A program made the position numbers and the translations under genes. Below the pieces are notes generated by a model. It was not told where the DNA came from and searched no databases. It saw nothing but the letters and a program-made list of their open reading frames with translations. A DNA stretch of 47,669 nt from Thiosulfatihalobacter marinus (GTDB lineage: Bacteria > Pseudomonadota > Alphaproteobacteria > Rhodobacterales > Rhodobacteraceae), in the NCBI RefSeq assembly GCF_016019955.1, contig NZ_JAECRZ010000019.1, positions 1 through 47,669 on the forward strand. Reading direction: 5' to 3'. Shown here piece after piece: positions 17,093 to 25,498 of this stretch (position 1 is its first letter; each line of letters starts with the position of its first letter).

Positions 17093-18021
17093 GTCGCTGG
17101 CCCTTTCTCAAGTCCGATGACCCGATGGCGTAGCTTCTCTGATCCATAATCAATGACCATGACGGTCACAAAGATGATCAAAAACAGGGCCGACAGGTCT
17201 GTATACTCTTGCAAAGACAAGGCCTCGCGAAATTCCTGACCTAGCCCGCCAGCGCCGACATAGCCGATAATGGAAGAGGCGCGCACGTTGATCTCGAAGC
17301 GCAGCAGCGTGTAGCTGATGATGTTCGGCATGACCTGAGGCACGGCTCCATAGCGGATTTGGTCGAACCAAGTGCCGCCTGCCGCCTTCACACCTTCGAG
17401 CGGACGCATATCGATGTTTTCGTTCACTTCCGAATAAAGCTTGCCCAATGCCCCCGCCGTATGCAGACCAATGGCCAGAACACCGGCCATTGGCCCGACC
17501 GAGAAGCAAAATACAAAGATCAGCGCCCAGACCAGTTCCGGCACTGTGCGCGCGATCTCAAGATAGCGCCGACAGATCCAAAGCACCCATTTGTTTGGGG
17601 CAAGGTTGCGCGAGGCGGGGAAGGACATCACAAACCCGCCAAAGACGCCTAGTGCCGTTGCCATGAAAGCGATCAGCACTGTCTCGATCAGAAGGTTCAG
17701 CCAGACCTTCCAGCGCCAGAACCATTCGGCGAAATCCGCGCCTAGGCTGTCCCACCGCAAAGCGGGCAGCGTTTTTTCGATGAACTCGCCCAACCGTGGC
17801 AGGCCTGCAGGAATGATCCAGCGCCATTCGCGCGAGCCGTCAGACAGCGTGACCTGCGTGACCTTGAAGAAATCTCCAAGCCATGCCGAAAACGCGAAGA
17901 GCGCAAAAAACAGGACACTTGCGATCAGCCAGCCGAGTTTTGCGCGCCGCCTTTGGGCCGCGTAGTCCAATTCAAATTGGTCCATGGGACGCAAAGACGT
18001 CACGTCGGCAGCTACGGTCAT
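17089..18021 (-). CDS. phnE: PhnE, phosphonate importer permease (cluster 2, proximal)
   Basis: A 310-aa permease with an N-terminal cytoplasmic tail of about 35 residues, TM1 near residues 32-50, a periplasmic loop of about 65 residues, and the EAA-type loop GALGKLYSEVNENIDMR. I use the ATG at 18021 (GGGA upstream) rather than 18039. It pairs with the following PhnE. A stable hairpin separates it from phnD. Confidence 0.94.
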   Translation of the reverse strand: MTVAADVTSLRPMDQFELDYAAQRRRAKLGWLIASVLFFALFAFSAWLGDFFKVTQVTLSDGSREWRWIIPAGLPRLGEFIEKTLPALRWDSLGADFAEWFWRWKVWLNLLIETVLIAFMATALGVFGGFVMSFPASRNLAPNKWVLWICRRYLEIARTVPELVWALIFVFCFSVGPMAGVLAIGLHTAGALGKLYSEVNENIDMRPLEGVKAAGGTWFDQIRYGAVPQVMPNIISYTLLRFEINVRASSIIGYVGAGGLGQEFREALSLQEYTDLSALFLIIFVTVMVIDYGSEKLRHRVIGLEKGPAT

Positions 18022-18040
18022 TTTGGTATCCCAATCCAAA

Positions 18041-18069
18041 TGGACCCCCGCCGGATCGGCGAGGGTCCA
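18041..18069 (-). other. stable hairpin between phnD2 and phnE
   Basis: Stem TGGACCC/GGGTCCA, one mismatch, then CGCCG/CGGCG with a 3-base loop, in the 59-bp gap after phnD2. There is no U-tract. It occupies the same position as the hairpin in cluster 1 and probably protects the phnD2 message from 3' decay. Confidence 0.5.
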
Positions 18070-18080
18070 AATCTGTAAGC

Positions 18081-18980
18081 TTACGAACGGCGCTGCTTTT
18101 TCAGCCAGTCACGCATGTCCACGATCCACTGGTAGCGCTCTTGATCGACCTCTATCCAGCCTTTCTGGGTGGAGGTCTCACCGCCGGACATTTCCTTGAA
18201 TGCCGCAGGGTCTTTTTCCGGGATTTCCATAACGGCTTTGGTCATCGCGTCCATCAATTCCTGAGGCAGGTTTGCGCGTGCCGTCAGAGGTCCAGAGGTG
18301 ATTTCGGGCGACTGCCAGATCGCGCAGGCTTCGCCTTCCGCAATCATTCCCTTTTCGACCATACGCTGGACGATGCCCGAGGTTTCGTTGGTCTGATAAG
18401 TGGCTGCGGCGTCAAACGTACCTTGCACGACACCGGCCACGCCAGCCTCATGCGAGCCGGAGAAGGGGATGGCCGAGAAGTAGGTCTTGGGGTCAACTTC
18501 CTTGGCGAGGTTGAAGTAAGGCACGGCGTAGCCCGAGGTGCTGTCAGGGTCGGCAAAGGCCAGAACCTTGCCTTCGAGCGAAGCCAGATCATTCAGGCCG
18601 CTGTCGCAACGAGTCACGATCACCGAGTAATAACCCGTCGAGCCGTCGTTCTGCACGCGGCTGACCAGCGGAACAACGCCGCCGTCGGTGGCCGTGTAGG
18701 CGGCGGCATAAGAGGACGAGCCGAGGAAGGCAAATTCGATCTGATCGGCGCCAAGCGCCTGGATCACACCGTCATAAGCGCCTGCGGTGAAGATTTCGAC
18801 TTCGACGCCCAGTTCCCGCTCGAGGTATTCCTCGAACGGCGTGTAGCGCGCGATCCGATCTTTTTCGTTCTCACCCGACAGGATGCCGAATTTGATGACT
18901 TGGTAGTCTTCTTTCCAGTCCTCTGCGACGGCAGACGTCGCAAGCACTGCGGCCACAGCAGTTGTAATAAAGTATTTCAT
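18081..18980 (-). CDS. phnD: PhnD-type phosphonate-binding protein (cluster 2)
   Basis: A 299-aa periplasmic binding protein with signal peptide MKYFITTAVAAVLATSAVA. The mature start VIKFGILSGENEKDR, the phosphonate-binding STSGY segment and the SGSHEAG histidine are retained. The region around the ligand pocket and the C-terminal third differ considerably from PhnD of cluster 1, suggesting another ligand. It follows phnC2 by 41 bp. Confidence 0.93.
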   Translation of the reverse strand: MKYFITTAVAAVLATSAVAEDWKEDYQVIKFGILSGENEKDRIARYTPFEEYLERELGVEVEIFTAGAYDGVIQALGADQIEFAFLGSSSYAAAYTATDGGVVPLVSRVQNDGSTGYYSVIVTRCDSGLNDLASLEGKVLAFADPDSTSGYAVPYFNLAKEVDPKTYFSAIPFSGSHEAGVAGVVQGTFDAAATYQTNETSGIVQRMVEKGMIAEGEACAIWQSPEITSGPLTARANLPQELMDAMTKAVMEIPEKDPAAFKEMSGGETSTQKGWIEVDQERYQWIVDMRDWLKKQRRS

Positions 18981-19021
18981 GGTCAGGTCCCCCTGGGTTG
19001 GTTTGGCGATTGGATAAGGTG

Positions 19022-19834
19022 TCAGGCGGGCAGGGCCACGGATTGGGTGGACGTCACTGCCTCATTGAATTCTCTCAGGCCTTCGAGGCCGTAGATGTCG
19101 CGCACAACATCGTCGGTCAGTTGCGCGGCAACCCCGTCAAAGAAGACGCGCCCGTTGCGCATCGCAATGATCCGGTCGCAATAGGCGCGTGCGGTGTCGA
19201 GCGTGTGGAGGTTCACAAGAACGGTCAGACCGTCCTCTTTGTTGATCTGGCGCAGGCCATCCATCACAAGCGTCGCATTGGCCGGGTCGAGTGAGGCGAT
19301 CGGCTCATCGGCAAGCATAATTCTAGGCTGCTGCACAAGCGCTTTTGCGATCGCCACGCGCTGTTGTTGCCCGCCCGAAAGCGTGCCCGCGCGTTGCAGA
19401 GCCTGCGGCACCAGATCCAGCCGGTCGAGCGCCTGCAAAGCCATCGCTCGTTCGGCATCAGTGAACTGCATGGCCATTGAACTGAGAAAGCCATGCTCAG
19501 CTAAGCGCCCGATCAGCACGTTGGTCAGAACATCGAGCCGGTCTACAAGGTTGAACTGTTGAAAAATCATCGCACAATCGCGGCGCCAGTTACGCAGATC
19601 GCGACCGCGCAGGTTGGTGATCTCTGTGCCCCCAAACGAAATCGACCCCTGCGTGGGGTCGATGAGGCGGTTGATCAAACGCAGCATGGTGGACTTGCCG
19701 GCGCCTGAGCGTCCAATGACACCGACAAACTGACCTGGCTCGATCTTTAGTGTGACATTGTCGACGGCGCGTGTTTCATCAAAGACTTTGGAAACATTGG
19801 TGAGGGTTAGCGCAGACAGGTCAGAAGCAGGCAT
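19022..19834 (-). CDS. phnC: PhnC-type importer ATPase (cluster 2)
   Basis: A 270-aa ABC ATPase with Walker [10 protein letters not shown], signature LSGGQQQRV and Walker [12 protein letters not shown]. It is the first gene of a phnC-D-E-E-transferase-GNAT unit. A 19-bp palindromic operator (19837-19855), nearly identical to the one in front of gntR2, ends 3 bp upstream of its ATG. It is therefore probably a member of the gntR2 regulon with its own promoter in the 79-bp gap after phnM2. Confidence 0.94.
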   Translation of the reverse strand: MPASDLSALTLTNVSKVFDETRAVDNVTLKIEPGQFVGVIGRSGAGKSTMLRLINRLIDPTQGSISFGGTEITNLRGRDLRNWRRDCAMIFQQFNLVDRLDVLTNVLIGRLAEHGFLSSMAMQFTDAERAMALQALDRLDLVPQALQRAGTLSGGQQQRVAIAKALVQQPRIMLADEPIASLDPANATLVMDGLRQINKEDGLTVLVNLHTLDTARAYCDRIIAMRNGRVFFDGVAAQLTDDVVRDIYGLEGLREFNEAVTSTQSVALPA

Positions 19835-19836
19835 CG

Positions 19837-19855
19837 CGATTCATCCGAATGAATT
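19837..19855. promoter_or_regulatory. GntR2 operator candidate before phnC2
   Basis: CGATTCATCCGAATGAATT contains the perfect inverted repeat ATTCAT-N4-ATGAAT. The same 19 bp occur at 26211-26229 directly before gntR2 and, as far as I can see, nowhere else in the window. Both copies lie 2-4 bp from the start codon, so a bound repressor would block transcription start or the ribosome site. Confidence 0.8.
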
Positions 19856-19913
19856 GTGCGTGATTGATGACCTGCTTCTGTGACACCTAAGAGTCCGTTT
19901 TGTAAAAGTTGGG

Positions 19914-21080
19914 TTAAGCGACAGCGGCAACTCTGGATTGGGCGCTAAATCGCGGACCAGAGCCATTCGAAAAAATGGTCTCACCACCAGAGATGGTTTG
20001 AACAACCCGGTCATTGGCATCGACGACGACAAGGTCCGCTCGCTTGCCCACGGCAACCTCACCCCTGTCGCTGAGGCCAAGTGCCTTGGCAGGGTTTTTT
20101 GAAGCCAGACGCACCGCGCCGACCAGACCACCCGGATCAGACGCGGACAGGGCGCGAATGGCCGGCAAGATGGCAGCAGGGTGATAATCCGCCGCCAAGA
20201 TGTGCAAAAGCCCCATTGCATGGGCATCGCGCGCAGACAGATTGCCCGAATAGCTTTGCCCGCGCATCGCATTTGGTGCGCCCATGGCAATCATCAGACC
20301 GCGCTCCTTTGCGACCTGAGCAGCTTCCAACGTCACAGGGAATTCGCTAATGACGGCCCCGATGTCCGCCATCAAACCAGCCTTTTGCACGGTGTCGTCG
20401 TCATGGCTGGCCATTACAACACCGTGTGCTTTGCAGAGCCGCGAGACATCGCGAAGGTTCTCCAATAGCTGTTCGACGGGCACGGCATTGTCCATACGCG
20501 TCTGGATTTCTGCGCGGGCTTCTTCTTCGCTTTTCCCGCCCCGCATCCGGTAACCGATCAGCTTTTCGATGTTGCGATACTGGCCTTGACCCGGGGTATG
20601 ATCCATGACGGACACCAGATCGACGGCTCCTGCGACCAGCAAACCTTCAAGCGCAGCGATGGCATCGGTATAGGTCATGTCAAACCGCGCATGGATGCGG
20701 TGATCGACCCGGAGCCCCTGAATGTTGTCTTTGAGCGCGCGAATGATGGCGCTTGTATGCTCAAATGACCGCCGCTCTCCATCCTTCGCGCTGCGCGAGA
20801 AAGACACGCCCGCATAGGCCGTCGTTACCCCAGCCGCGGCAAGGCGCGCATCCAGATGACCGACCGCGACCTCCATGGGGAAATCGACCTTCGGGCGAGG
20901 TTCCAGTTCCAGCTCGATCATGTCACCGTGCATGTCGATAAAGCCGGGGAAGACGGTGAAGCCACACGGCTGACCTGGGCTGTCAGTGATCTCGGCGATC
21001 ATACCGTTTTCGATCTTCAGCGCGCCGTTCTCGATGATCCGGTCCGCCAGGATGAGTTTTACGTCAGAGAGCCACATCAT
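19914..21080 (-). CDS. phnM: PhnM-like amidohydrolase, divergent (cluster 2)
   Basis: A 388-aa PhnM homolog. It keeps MDHTPGQ, ASHDDD and the general fold, but the first active-site block reads HGDMIELE instead of HTDNVERH: H51 and D53 are kept, but the second histidine (H66 of cluster 1 PhnM) is replaced by E58. The block RGGSHSGN has become RGQSYSGN. This suggests altered metal or substrate binding. The start at 21080 follows AGAGGAGCGAG and overlaps the phnL2 3' end by 17 bp. It is the last gene of gntR2-phnGHIJKLM. Confidence 0.9.
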   Translation of the reverse strand: MMWLSDVKLILADRIIENGALKIENGMIAEITDSPGQPCGFTVFPGFIDMHGDMIELELEPRPKVDFPMEVAVGHLDARLAAAGVTTAYAGVSFSRSAKDGERRSFEHTSAIIRALKDNIQGLRVDHRIHARFDMTYTDAIAALEGLLVAGAVDLVSVMDHTPGQGQYRNIEKLIGYRMRGGKSEEEARAEIQTRMDNAVPVEQLLENLRDVSRLCKAHGVVMASHDDDTVQKAGLMADIGAVISEFPVTLEAAQVAKERGLMIAMGAPNAMRGQSYSGNLSARDAHAMGLLHILAADYHPAAILPAIRALSASDPGGLVGAVRLASKNPAKALGLSDRGEVAVGKRADLVVVDANDRVVQTISGGETIFSNGSGPRFSAQSRVAAVA

Positions 21081-21783
21081 CTCGCTCCTCTTGAGGTGCT
21101 GCATCGGGGGTTAGATCAACCACGCGGTCAATCAGGTGCATCACATCATCAGGATGGTGGAACACGCCAATCATCGCCGTGCCCTGATCTTTCAACTCTT
21201 TCAGCCGTGCCACCAGCGCCCCGCGCGCGTTGGCGTCAAGCGAGGCGGTTGGCTCGTCCAGCATCAACAGTTTCTGCGGCAGGATCAGCGCGCGGGCCAG
21301 ATTGACCTTTTGCTGTTCGCCTCCAGAAAAGGTTGTTGGATAGGCAGCCCACAGGTCTGGCTTCACGCCAAAGGTTGCAAGCGCTTTGCGGGCGGCTTCT
21401 AAAGCGGCTTCAGGCTCCCATCCTGCAAGGCGCAAAGGTTCAGCCACGATGGCCTCGGCGCTCACACGCGGGCGCGCTGTCAGGAATTGCGTGACAAAAC
21501 CAATTTCCGTGCGCCGCAAATGCGCAACGTCTACATCCGCCGCCCGCGCAAGATCGATCAAACCGTGACTGGAATGAAACCGTATTTCACCGGAGAGCGG
21601 CAGGTAAGACCGGTAAAGCGTGCGCAGCAGCGTGGATTTGCCCGCACCGTTTGCGCCCTTGAGCAAAACAAACTCCCCCGCCGCGACGTCAAAGGAAATT
21701 TCTTTGAAGGCCGGGATATCCTTTTCCAGATGATGCAGCGAAAAGCCCTTAGTGAGCCGATCGATTTCCAGAACCTGTGTCAT
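21064..21783 (-). CDS. phnL: PhnL-like ABC ATPase (cluster 2)
   Basis: A 239-aa ABC ATPase with Walker A GANGAGKST, signature FSGGEQQKV and Walker B MLDEPTASLD, which retains the PhnL hallmark IGVFHH after Walker B (PhnL of cluster 1 has IGIFHD). ATPase motifs are intact. The start overlaps the phnK2 stop by 4 bp, so it is co-translated with phnK2. Confidence 0.92.
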   Translation of the reverse strand: MTQVLEIDRLTKGFSLHHLEKDIPAFKEISFDVAAGEFVLLKGANGAGKSTLLRTLYRSYLPLSGEIRFHSSHGLIDLARAADVDVAHLRRTEIGFVTQFLTARPRVSAEAIVAEPLRLAGWEPEAALEAARKALATFGVKPDLWAAYPTTFSGGEQQKVNLARALILPQKLLMLDEPTASLDANARGALVARLKELKDQGTAMIGVFHHPDDVMHLIDRVVDLTPDAAPQEERDDVAL

Positions 21784-22577
21784 AGCTTCGCGTGCACCAG
21801 TTGTTGTGTGTAAGGATGTTGCGGATCCTGGAAGATCTGATCCGCAAGCCCAGTCTCAACCACTTCGCCGCGCCGCATCACCATGACCCGGTCCGCGAGC
21901 GTGCGGATGACGCCAAGGTCGTGGCTTACAATGACCATGGTGATCTGTCGGTCCTGCTGAAGGCGCTTGAGCGTGTCGAGCACTAGCGCTTGAACGCTCA
22001 CATCCAAACCCGTGGTCGGCTCATCCAGCAGCAAAAGCGCCGGTTCAAGCGCAATCGCTTTTGCCAGTTGCACCCGCTGTTGCATACCGCCTGAGAGCTC
22101 AATCGGCGGCGCGTCAAGGCGATCCAACGGAAACTCTGACGCATCCAAGGCTTCAGTCGCCGCCTGCCGCAGGGTCGCAAAGCTGCGTTCCCCCGCGACG
22201 AGAAGACGTTCGGCGACATTGCCTGACGATGAGTGTTTCATCAAAAGGCCAAGATGGGGGTTCTGATAGACAATTCCGATCTTGGTCGCGCAAAGCATCC
22301 GGCGGGCAAATCGGTCAAGCTCAAAGAGATTGCCAGACACATCGGGCAAGTCGAGCGTGTAACTGCCGGTCTCGGGGATCTCTTCAAGGTTCATCATCCG
22401 CAGCAGCGTCGATTTTCCTGATCCACTTTCGCCGACAATGCCAAGCACCTCGCCCGGATAGGCATGGGCCGAGACATTGCGCACGGCCTGCACCGGGCCA
22501 TAGGATTTGGAGACGCCATGCACCTCTAGCAGCGGGCGCGTTTCAACGATGCGTGGGGCGTCGAGTGTTAGGGTCAT
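21780..22577 (-). CDS. phnK: PhnK-like ABC ATPase (cluster 2)
   Basis: A 265-aa ABC ATPase. Walker A is GESGSGKST, signature LSGGMQQRV and Walker B LLDEPTTGLD; all catalytic motifs are intact. I start at the ATG at 22577, which overlaps the phnJ2 stop as ATGA; a longer frame to 22661 lies within phnJ2. It has about 15 extra N-terminal residues relative to PhnK of cluster 1. Its retention suggests the cluster 2 proteins still form an ATPase-driven core complex. Confidence 0.92.
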   Translation of the reverse strand: MTLTLDAPRIVETRPLLEVHGVSKSYGPVQAVRNVSAHAYPGEVLGIVGESGSGKSTLLRMMNLEEIPETGSYTLDLPDVSGNLFELDRFARRMLCATKIGIVYQNPHLGLLMKHSSSGNVAERLLVAGERSFATLRQAATEALDASEFPLDRLDAPPIELSGGMQQRVQLAKAIALEPALLLLDEPTTGLDVSVQALVLDTLKRLQQDRQITMVIVSHDLGVIRTLADRVMVMRRGEVVETGLADQIFQDPQHPYTQQLVHAKL

Positions 22578-23488
22578 TGCGGCATCTCCCCGTCTTTGTA
22601 CCAGGTCTCGCCCCGGCTTTCGCCGTTTCCATCCCGTGCGCGAATGGTTTTTACACCCCATTCGCTGTCCGAGACCTCAAAGGCGGAGCTGCCGTCATCC
22701 CGCGGGATTTCGTTCATGAAAAAGCCTGTGGTGCCGGAGCGGGTACAGGTCAGAGCTCCGTGCTCTTCGACCTTGTAAGGCACATCCGAGAAGACCAAAG
22801 GCTCAACGCGCGTAAATGGTGGGACCGCGAAGATGCGCTTTTCCCGACCTGCCGAAAGGATCGTCAGGTGCTTGGCCATATGCAGTTTCGGGACATCCCA
22901 ACGGGGGATGGGCGAGGGCGTCATGACATGCCGACCATGCACCAGGCTTGGGTAGCTCGCGCCCTGCATAACCCGGCCCGAGCGCACGATCTGCTCATAG
23001 AGCTGCAGCCACATCCGCCCATAGTCTGCATCCGCATGCATCTGGCGTGCGATGGACATGTTGGGCTGGACCGGCCGCAGCGGCTCTGGGTTCGGAACTT
23101 GCAACACCAAGACCTGGTCTTCGCGCAGGATTTCCTCGGGGATACGGTGGCGCGATTGGATGAGATCCGCGTCCAACGCATCCTTTGTCGTCGGCGTCCC
23201 CGCAACCCGCGCGATAAAGCGCCGTATCGAAGCCGCGTTGACGCTGTCATCGGCGCCTTGGTCGATGACCTTCACGCGTGTTTGCGGGTTCACCAGTGTC
23301 AATGACACCTGAAGCCCGCCCGTGCCCCAACCGCGTGCCATGGGCACTTCGCGGCTGGCATAGGGCATCTGGCATCCCGGCACGGCGACGGATTTCAGCA
23401 TCTTGCGGCGCAGCTCGCGCTTGGCAGAGCCATCAAGGAAGCCATAACTCATCGCTTCCCACGGCTTTGTGAGGGCAGTCAGGCTCAT
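22574..23488 (-). CDS. PhnJ-like protein lacking the Fe-S cysteine motif
   Basis: A 304-aa PhnJ homolog, alignable along its full length with the canonical PhnJ of this window (shared blocks include GWGTGG, KVIDQGADD, SRHRIPEE and SPIPRWD). The CX2CX21CX5C motif is destroyed: the equivalents are C248, S251, V272 and G278, with one residue deleted in between. Only two cysteines remain in the whole protein (C39, C248). The glycine corresponding to G31 is kept (G38) but is followed by Cys instead of Tyr. The protein also has a 26-residue C-terminal extension. By the known mechanism it could not hold a [4Fe-4S] cluster or cleave S-adenosylmethionine. The reading frame is intact and coupled by 4-bp overlaps on both sides, so it is not a decaying pseudogene. 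Confidence 0.93.
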   Translation of the reverse strand: MSLTALTKPWEAMSYGFLDGSAKRELRRKMLKSVAVPGCQMPYASREVPMARGWGTGGLQVSLTLVNPQTRVKVIDQGADDSVNAASIRRFIARVAGTPTTKDALDADLIQSRHRIPEEILREDQVLVLQVPNPEPLRPVQPNMSIARQMHADADYGRMWLQLYEQIVRSGRVMQGASYPSLVHGRHVMTPSPIPRWDVPKLHMAKHLTILSAGREKRIFAVPPFTRVEPLVFSDVPYKVEEHGALTCTRSGTTGFFMNEIPRDDGSSAFEVSDSEWGVKTIRARDGNGESRGETWYKDGEMPQ

Positions 23489-24555
23489 TCCGCGGGCTCC
23501 ATGTCAGAGGATTTGGATTGTCCAGCCTTCTTGGCCTTCGCATCCCGCATCGCATCTAGCGAAGACTGGAATGTCACATAATGCGGCAGCTTGAAGTGAA
23601 TGCAGAAGCCCGAGCTTTCGACGCCTTCGGTATGGTAAAGGAAGAATTCCTCTTCGGTGGCCGAGCCTTTTTCCGCACCGGGGCTGTTGAGATCGAGCGT
23701 CGCGGCTGCGATGCATTTGACCTCGTTCCAGCCAAAGGTGGCGGCATAGCCGATGCCCAGCTTCTCACCCTTTTTGTCGACGACTTCGGCCTGAGAGACC
23801 TTGACCCGGCCCGCAGAAAATTGGCGCCCATCGGGATGGGTGACGGCGATTTCGGCCTCGGCCAAACGCAATTCGTTCACCGTCGGGTGCGCCTGCCCAT
23901 AGCCGCGCATTGCGGCGTAGCCGAGCGCCAGAACACCGCCGGTTTCTGCCCGAGCAAGGCTTTGCAGCGTATGGGCGCGTTTGGACGGAAACAGCAGCGG
24001 CTCTCGTGTCAGATCAGGGATATCGTTGCCTTTGGTCGGATCGTTGGTCGGTGGATCAATCAGGTCGTTCTCCGCCTGCCATGCGCTGACACTGGGTTGA
24101 TAGGCAGGCGATGGGTTGGTCGCAGGCTCAACGGGTTCGGGCGCATAAGGCGCGCCTTGCAGCACATCGGTCGCCAGAATGCGATGTGCATAGTCAAGGG
24201 TCGGCCCCAGAACCTGCCCGCCGGGAATATCCTTGAAGGCGGCAGAGATGCGACGATGGGTAAACAAGGTATCCTGCTCAATCGGTGCCGCCACCTGCAA
24301 TCGCGGCTGCGTTGTCCGCCATGCGCGAAGCAGCAAAACAGCCTCATAGAGCTCTCCGCCGGTTTGGGCCAAAGCGAGCGCGGCAAGATCTTCGTCATAA
24401 AGCGAGGCCTCGCCCATGACCCGGTCGATCAGATAGGGCAGGCTTTTCTTGACCTCTTCAACGCGGTCGCGGTCAAAGCCCCCCATTTCCTCGCGAAAAA
24501 GCCGTTCTGATTGTTCGATGGCCCGCTCACCACCGCGTGTTGCGACATAGGCCAT
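23485..24555 (-). CDS. phnI: PhnI-like core subunit (cluster 2)
   Basis: A 356-aa PhnI homolog. The C-terminal HFKLPH keeps both zinc-ligand histidines (H320, H325), and the N-terminal RGGERAI and central GGQVLGPTLDYAHR blocks are retained. Residues of about 140-180 differ strongly from PhnI1, with a Pro-rich insertion. The start overlaps the phnH2 stop (TAATG). A preserved zinc site next to a PhnJ without Fe-S cysteines is the key oddity of this cluster. Confidence 0.93.
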   Translation of the reverse strand: MAYVATRGGERAIEQSERLFREEMGGFDRDRVEEVKKSLPYLIDRVMGEASLYDEDLAALALAQTGGELYEAVLLLRAWRTTQPRLQVAAPIEQDTLFTHRRISAAFKDIPGGQVLGPTLDYAHRILATDVLQGAPYAPEPVEPATNPSPAYQPSVSAWQAENDLIDPPTNDPTKGNDIPDLTREPLLFPSKRAHTLQSLARAETGGVLALGYAAMRGYGQAHPTVNELRLAEAEIAVTHPDGRQFSAGRVKVSQAEVVDKKGEKLGIGYAATFGWNEVKCIAAATLDLNSPGAEKGSATEEEFFLYHTEGVESSGFCIHFKLPHYVTFQSSLDAMRDAKAKKAGQSKSSDMEPAE

Positions 24556-25091
24556 TACAACTCCTCCACAGTCGTGGATCGCGGCACGCCAACAACGCGG
24601 GCACCATCGACAAAGAACAGATCAAACCCCATCGGGTATCTCAGACGCGCGGCGCGTGCTTTCCAAAACCCATTGGGCAGCCCGCCGAGCTGAAGCGTTA
24701 CCGCGCCGTCAACGCCCGGTCCGGTCAGCCGCACTCCTGAGCCTGCACCGAGACTGGCCCGGACAATCACCGTCGCCCCTTCGTCAGGGTAATAATCGCT
24801 GCCGATCGCAATGTCGGCGAGAGGCTCGGACGTGGCCATTGCCCCCAGAAAGACGTGATCAGCCTTGTCGATGTCAGCCAGTTCGGCGCCGGTGCGCATA
24901 ATCTCGGGCATCAGGAGCGGGTCAGCTGCGTAGACCAAGCATTCCCTGTCCAGCAGGGCGGGGACAATGCTTTGCTCTCCCGGCTCTGGCAGATCACGGG
25001 GCAATCCGGGGCGGCTCAACGTCCAGAGCAAGGCGTCAAACGCCGCGTTGTCACGGCTCTCGGCGAGGCTTGGCGCAGGGGTGGCAAGCAT
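24555..25091 (-). CDS. phnH: PhnH-like core subunit (cluster 2)
   Basis: A 178-aa PhnH homolog. The N-terminal region has FDALLWTLSRPG in place of FRSVMEAMARPG, and the GPGVDG segment is kept. I use the ATG at 25091, which overlaps the phnG2 stop (TGATG); the longer frame to 25181 runs inside phnG2. It presumably bridges the PhnJ-like subunit as in the E. coli core. Confidence 0.9.
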   Translation of the reverse strand: MLATPAPSLAESRDNAAFDALLWTLSRPGLPRDLPEPGEQSIVPALLDRECLVYAADPLLMPEIMRTGAELADIDKADHVFLGAMATSEPLADIAIGSDYYPDEGATVIVRASLGAGSGVRLTGPGVDGAVTLQLGGLPNGFWKARAARLRYPMGFDLFFVDGARVVGVPRSTTVEEL

Positions 25092-25498
25092 CAGAAGGTC
25101 TCCATGTTCACGCGGGTGGCCTCGACGCGGCGCAGCACATCTTCGTCTGCCTGTTGCAATGCCTCGGCCTGCGCGTTGCAAAACGCCTTGCAGTCCGCGC
25201 GACGCACATCTGTCGCCATCGCAAGATCAACTAGCGCCATCGCCATCGAGGCCTCGAGGTCATGCCCGCGCCGCATCCCGTAGCCTTGCACCTCGCCCTT
25301 GCGAATATGCGCTTCGCTCATCAGCACTTCGCCAAGGTGAAACGCGACGCCTTTGGCCGTGTCGCGCATCGGCAGCATCACCAGACCGCTTTGCGATTGC
25401 AGGACTTCGATCTCGCCCAGATCCGGGATCAGGGTTTCCGCGAAACTCTTGAGCTGTATTGCATCGGCGCGCGCCAGCACGCTCAGCGTGTCATCCAT
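25091..25498 (-). CDS. phnG: PhnG-like core subunit (cluster 2)
   Basis: A 135-aa PhnG homolog, slightly shorter than the usual 150 aa and clearly divergent. The GEVLMSEAHIRKGEVQGYGM block aligns with the corresponding part of PhnG1. It starts inside the last codons of gntR2 (8-bp overlap), so regulator and core are translated from one message. Confidence 0.87.
   Translation of the reverse strand: MDDTLSVLARADAIQLKSFAETLIPDLGEIEVLQSQSGLVMLPMRDTAKGVAFHLGEVLMSEAHIRKGEVQGYGMRRGHDLEASMAMALVDLAMATDVRRADCKAFCNAQAEALQQADEDVLRRVEATRVNMETF

Noticed and set aside
17883..19094. 403-codon plus-strand open frame over phnE and phnD2
   Set aside because: Antisense to genes with strong homology signals; no start context or domain.
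19855..19913. Possible Pho box upstream of phnC2
   Set aside because: GTGTCAC and a second GGTCAT occur, but 13 bp apart instead of 11, so the match is not credible.
22061..23305. 414-codon plus-strand open frame over phnK2 and phnJ2
   Set aside because: Shadow of clear phn genes; low-complexity translation.
22574..23488. Treating PhnJ2 as a pseudogene
   Set aside because: There are no stops or frameshifts, overlaps with phnI2 and phnK2 are exact, and many PhnJ blocks are conserved.
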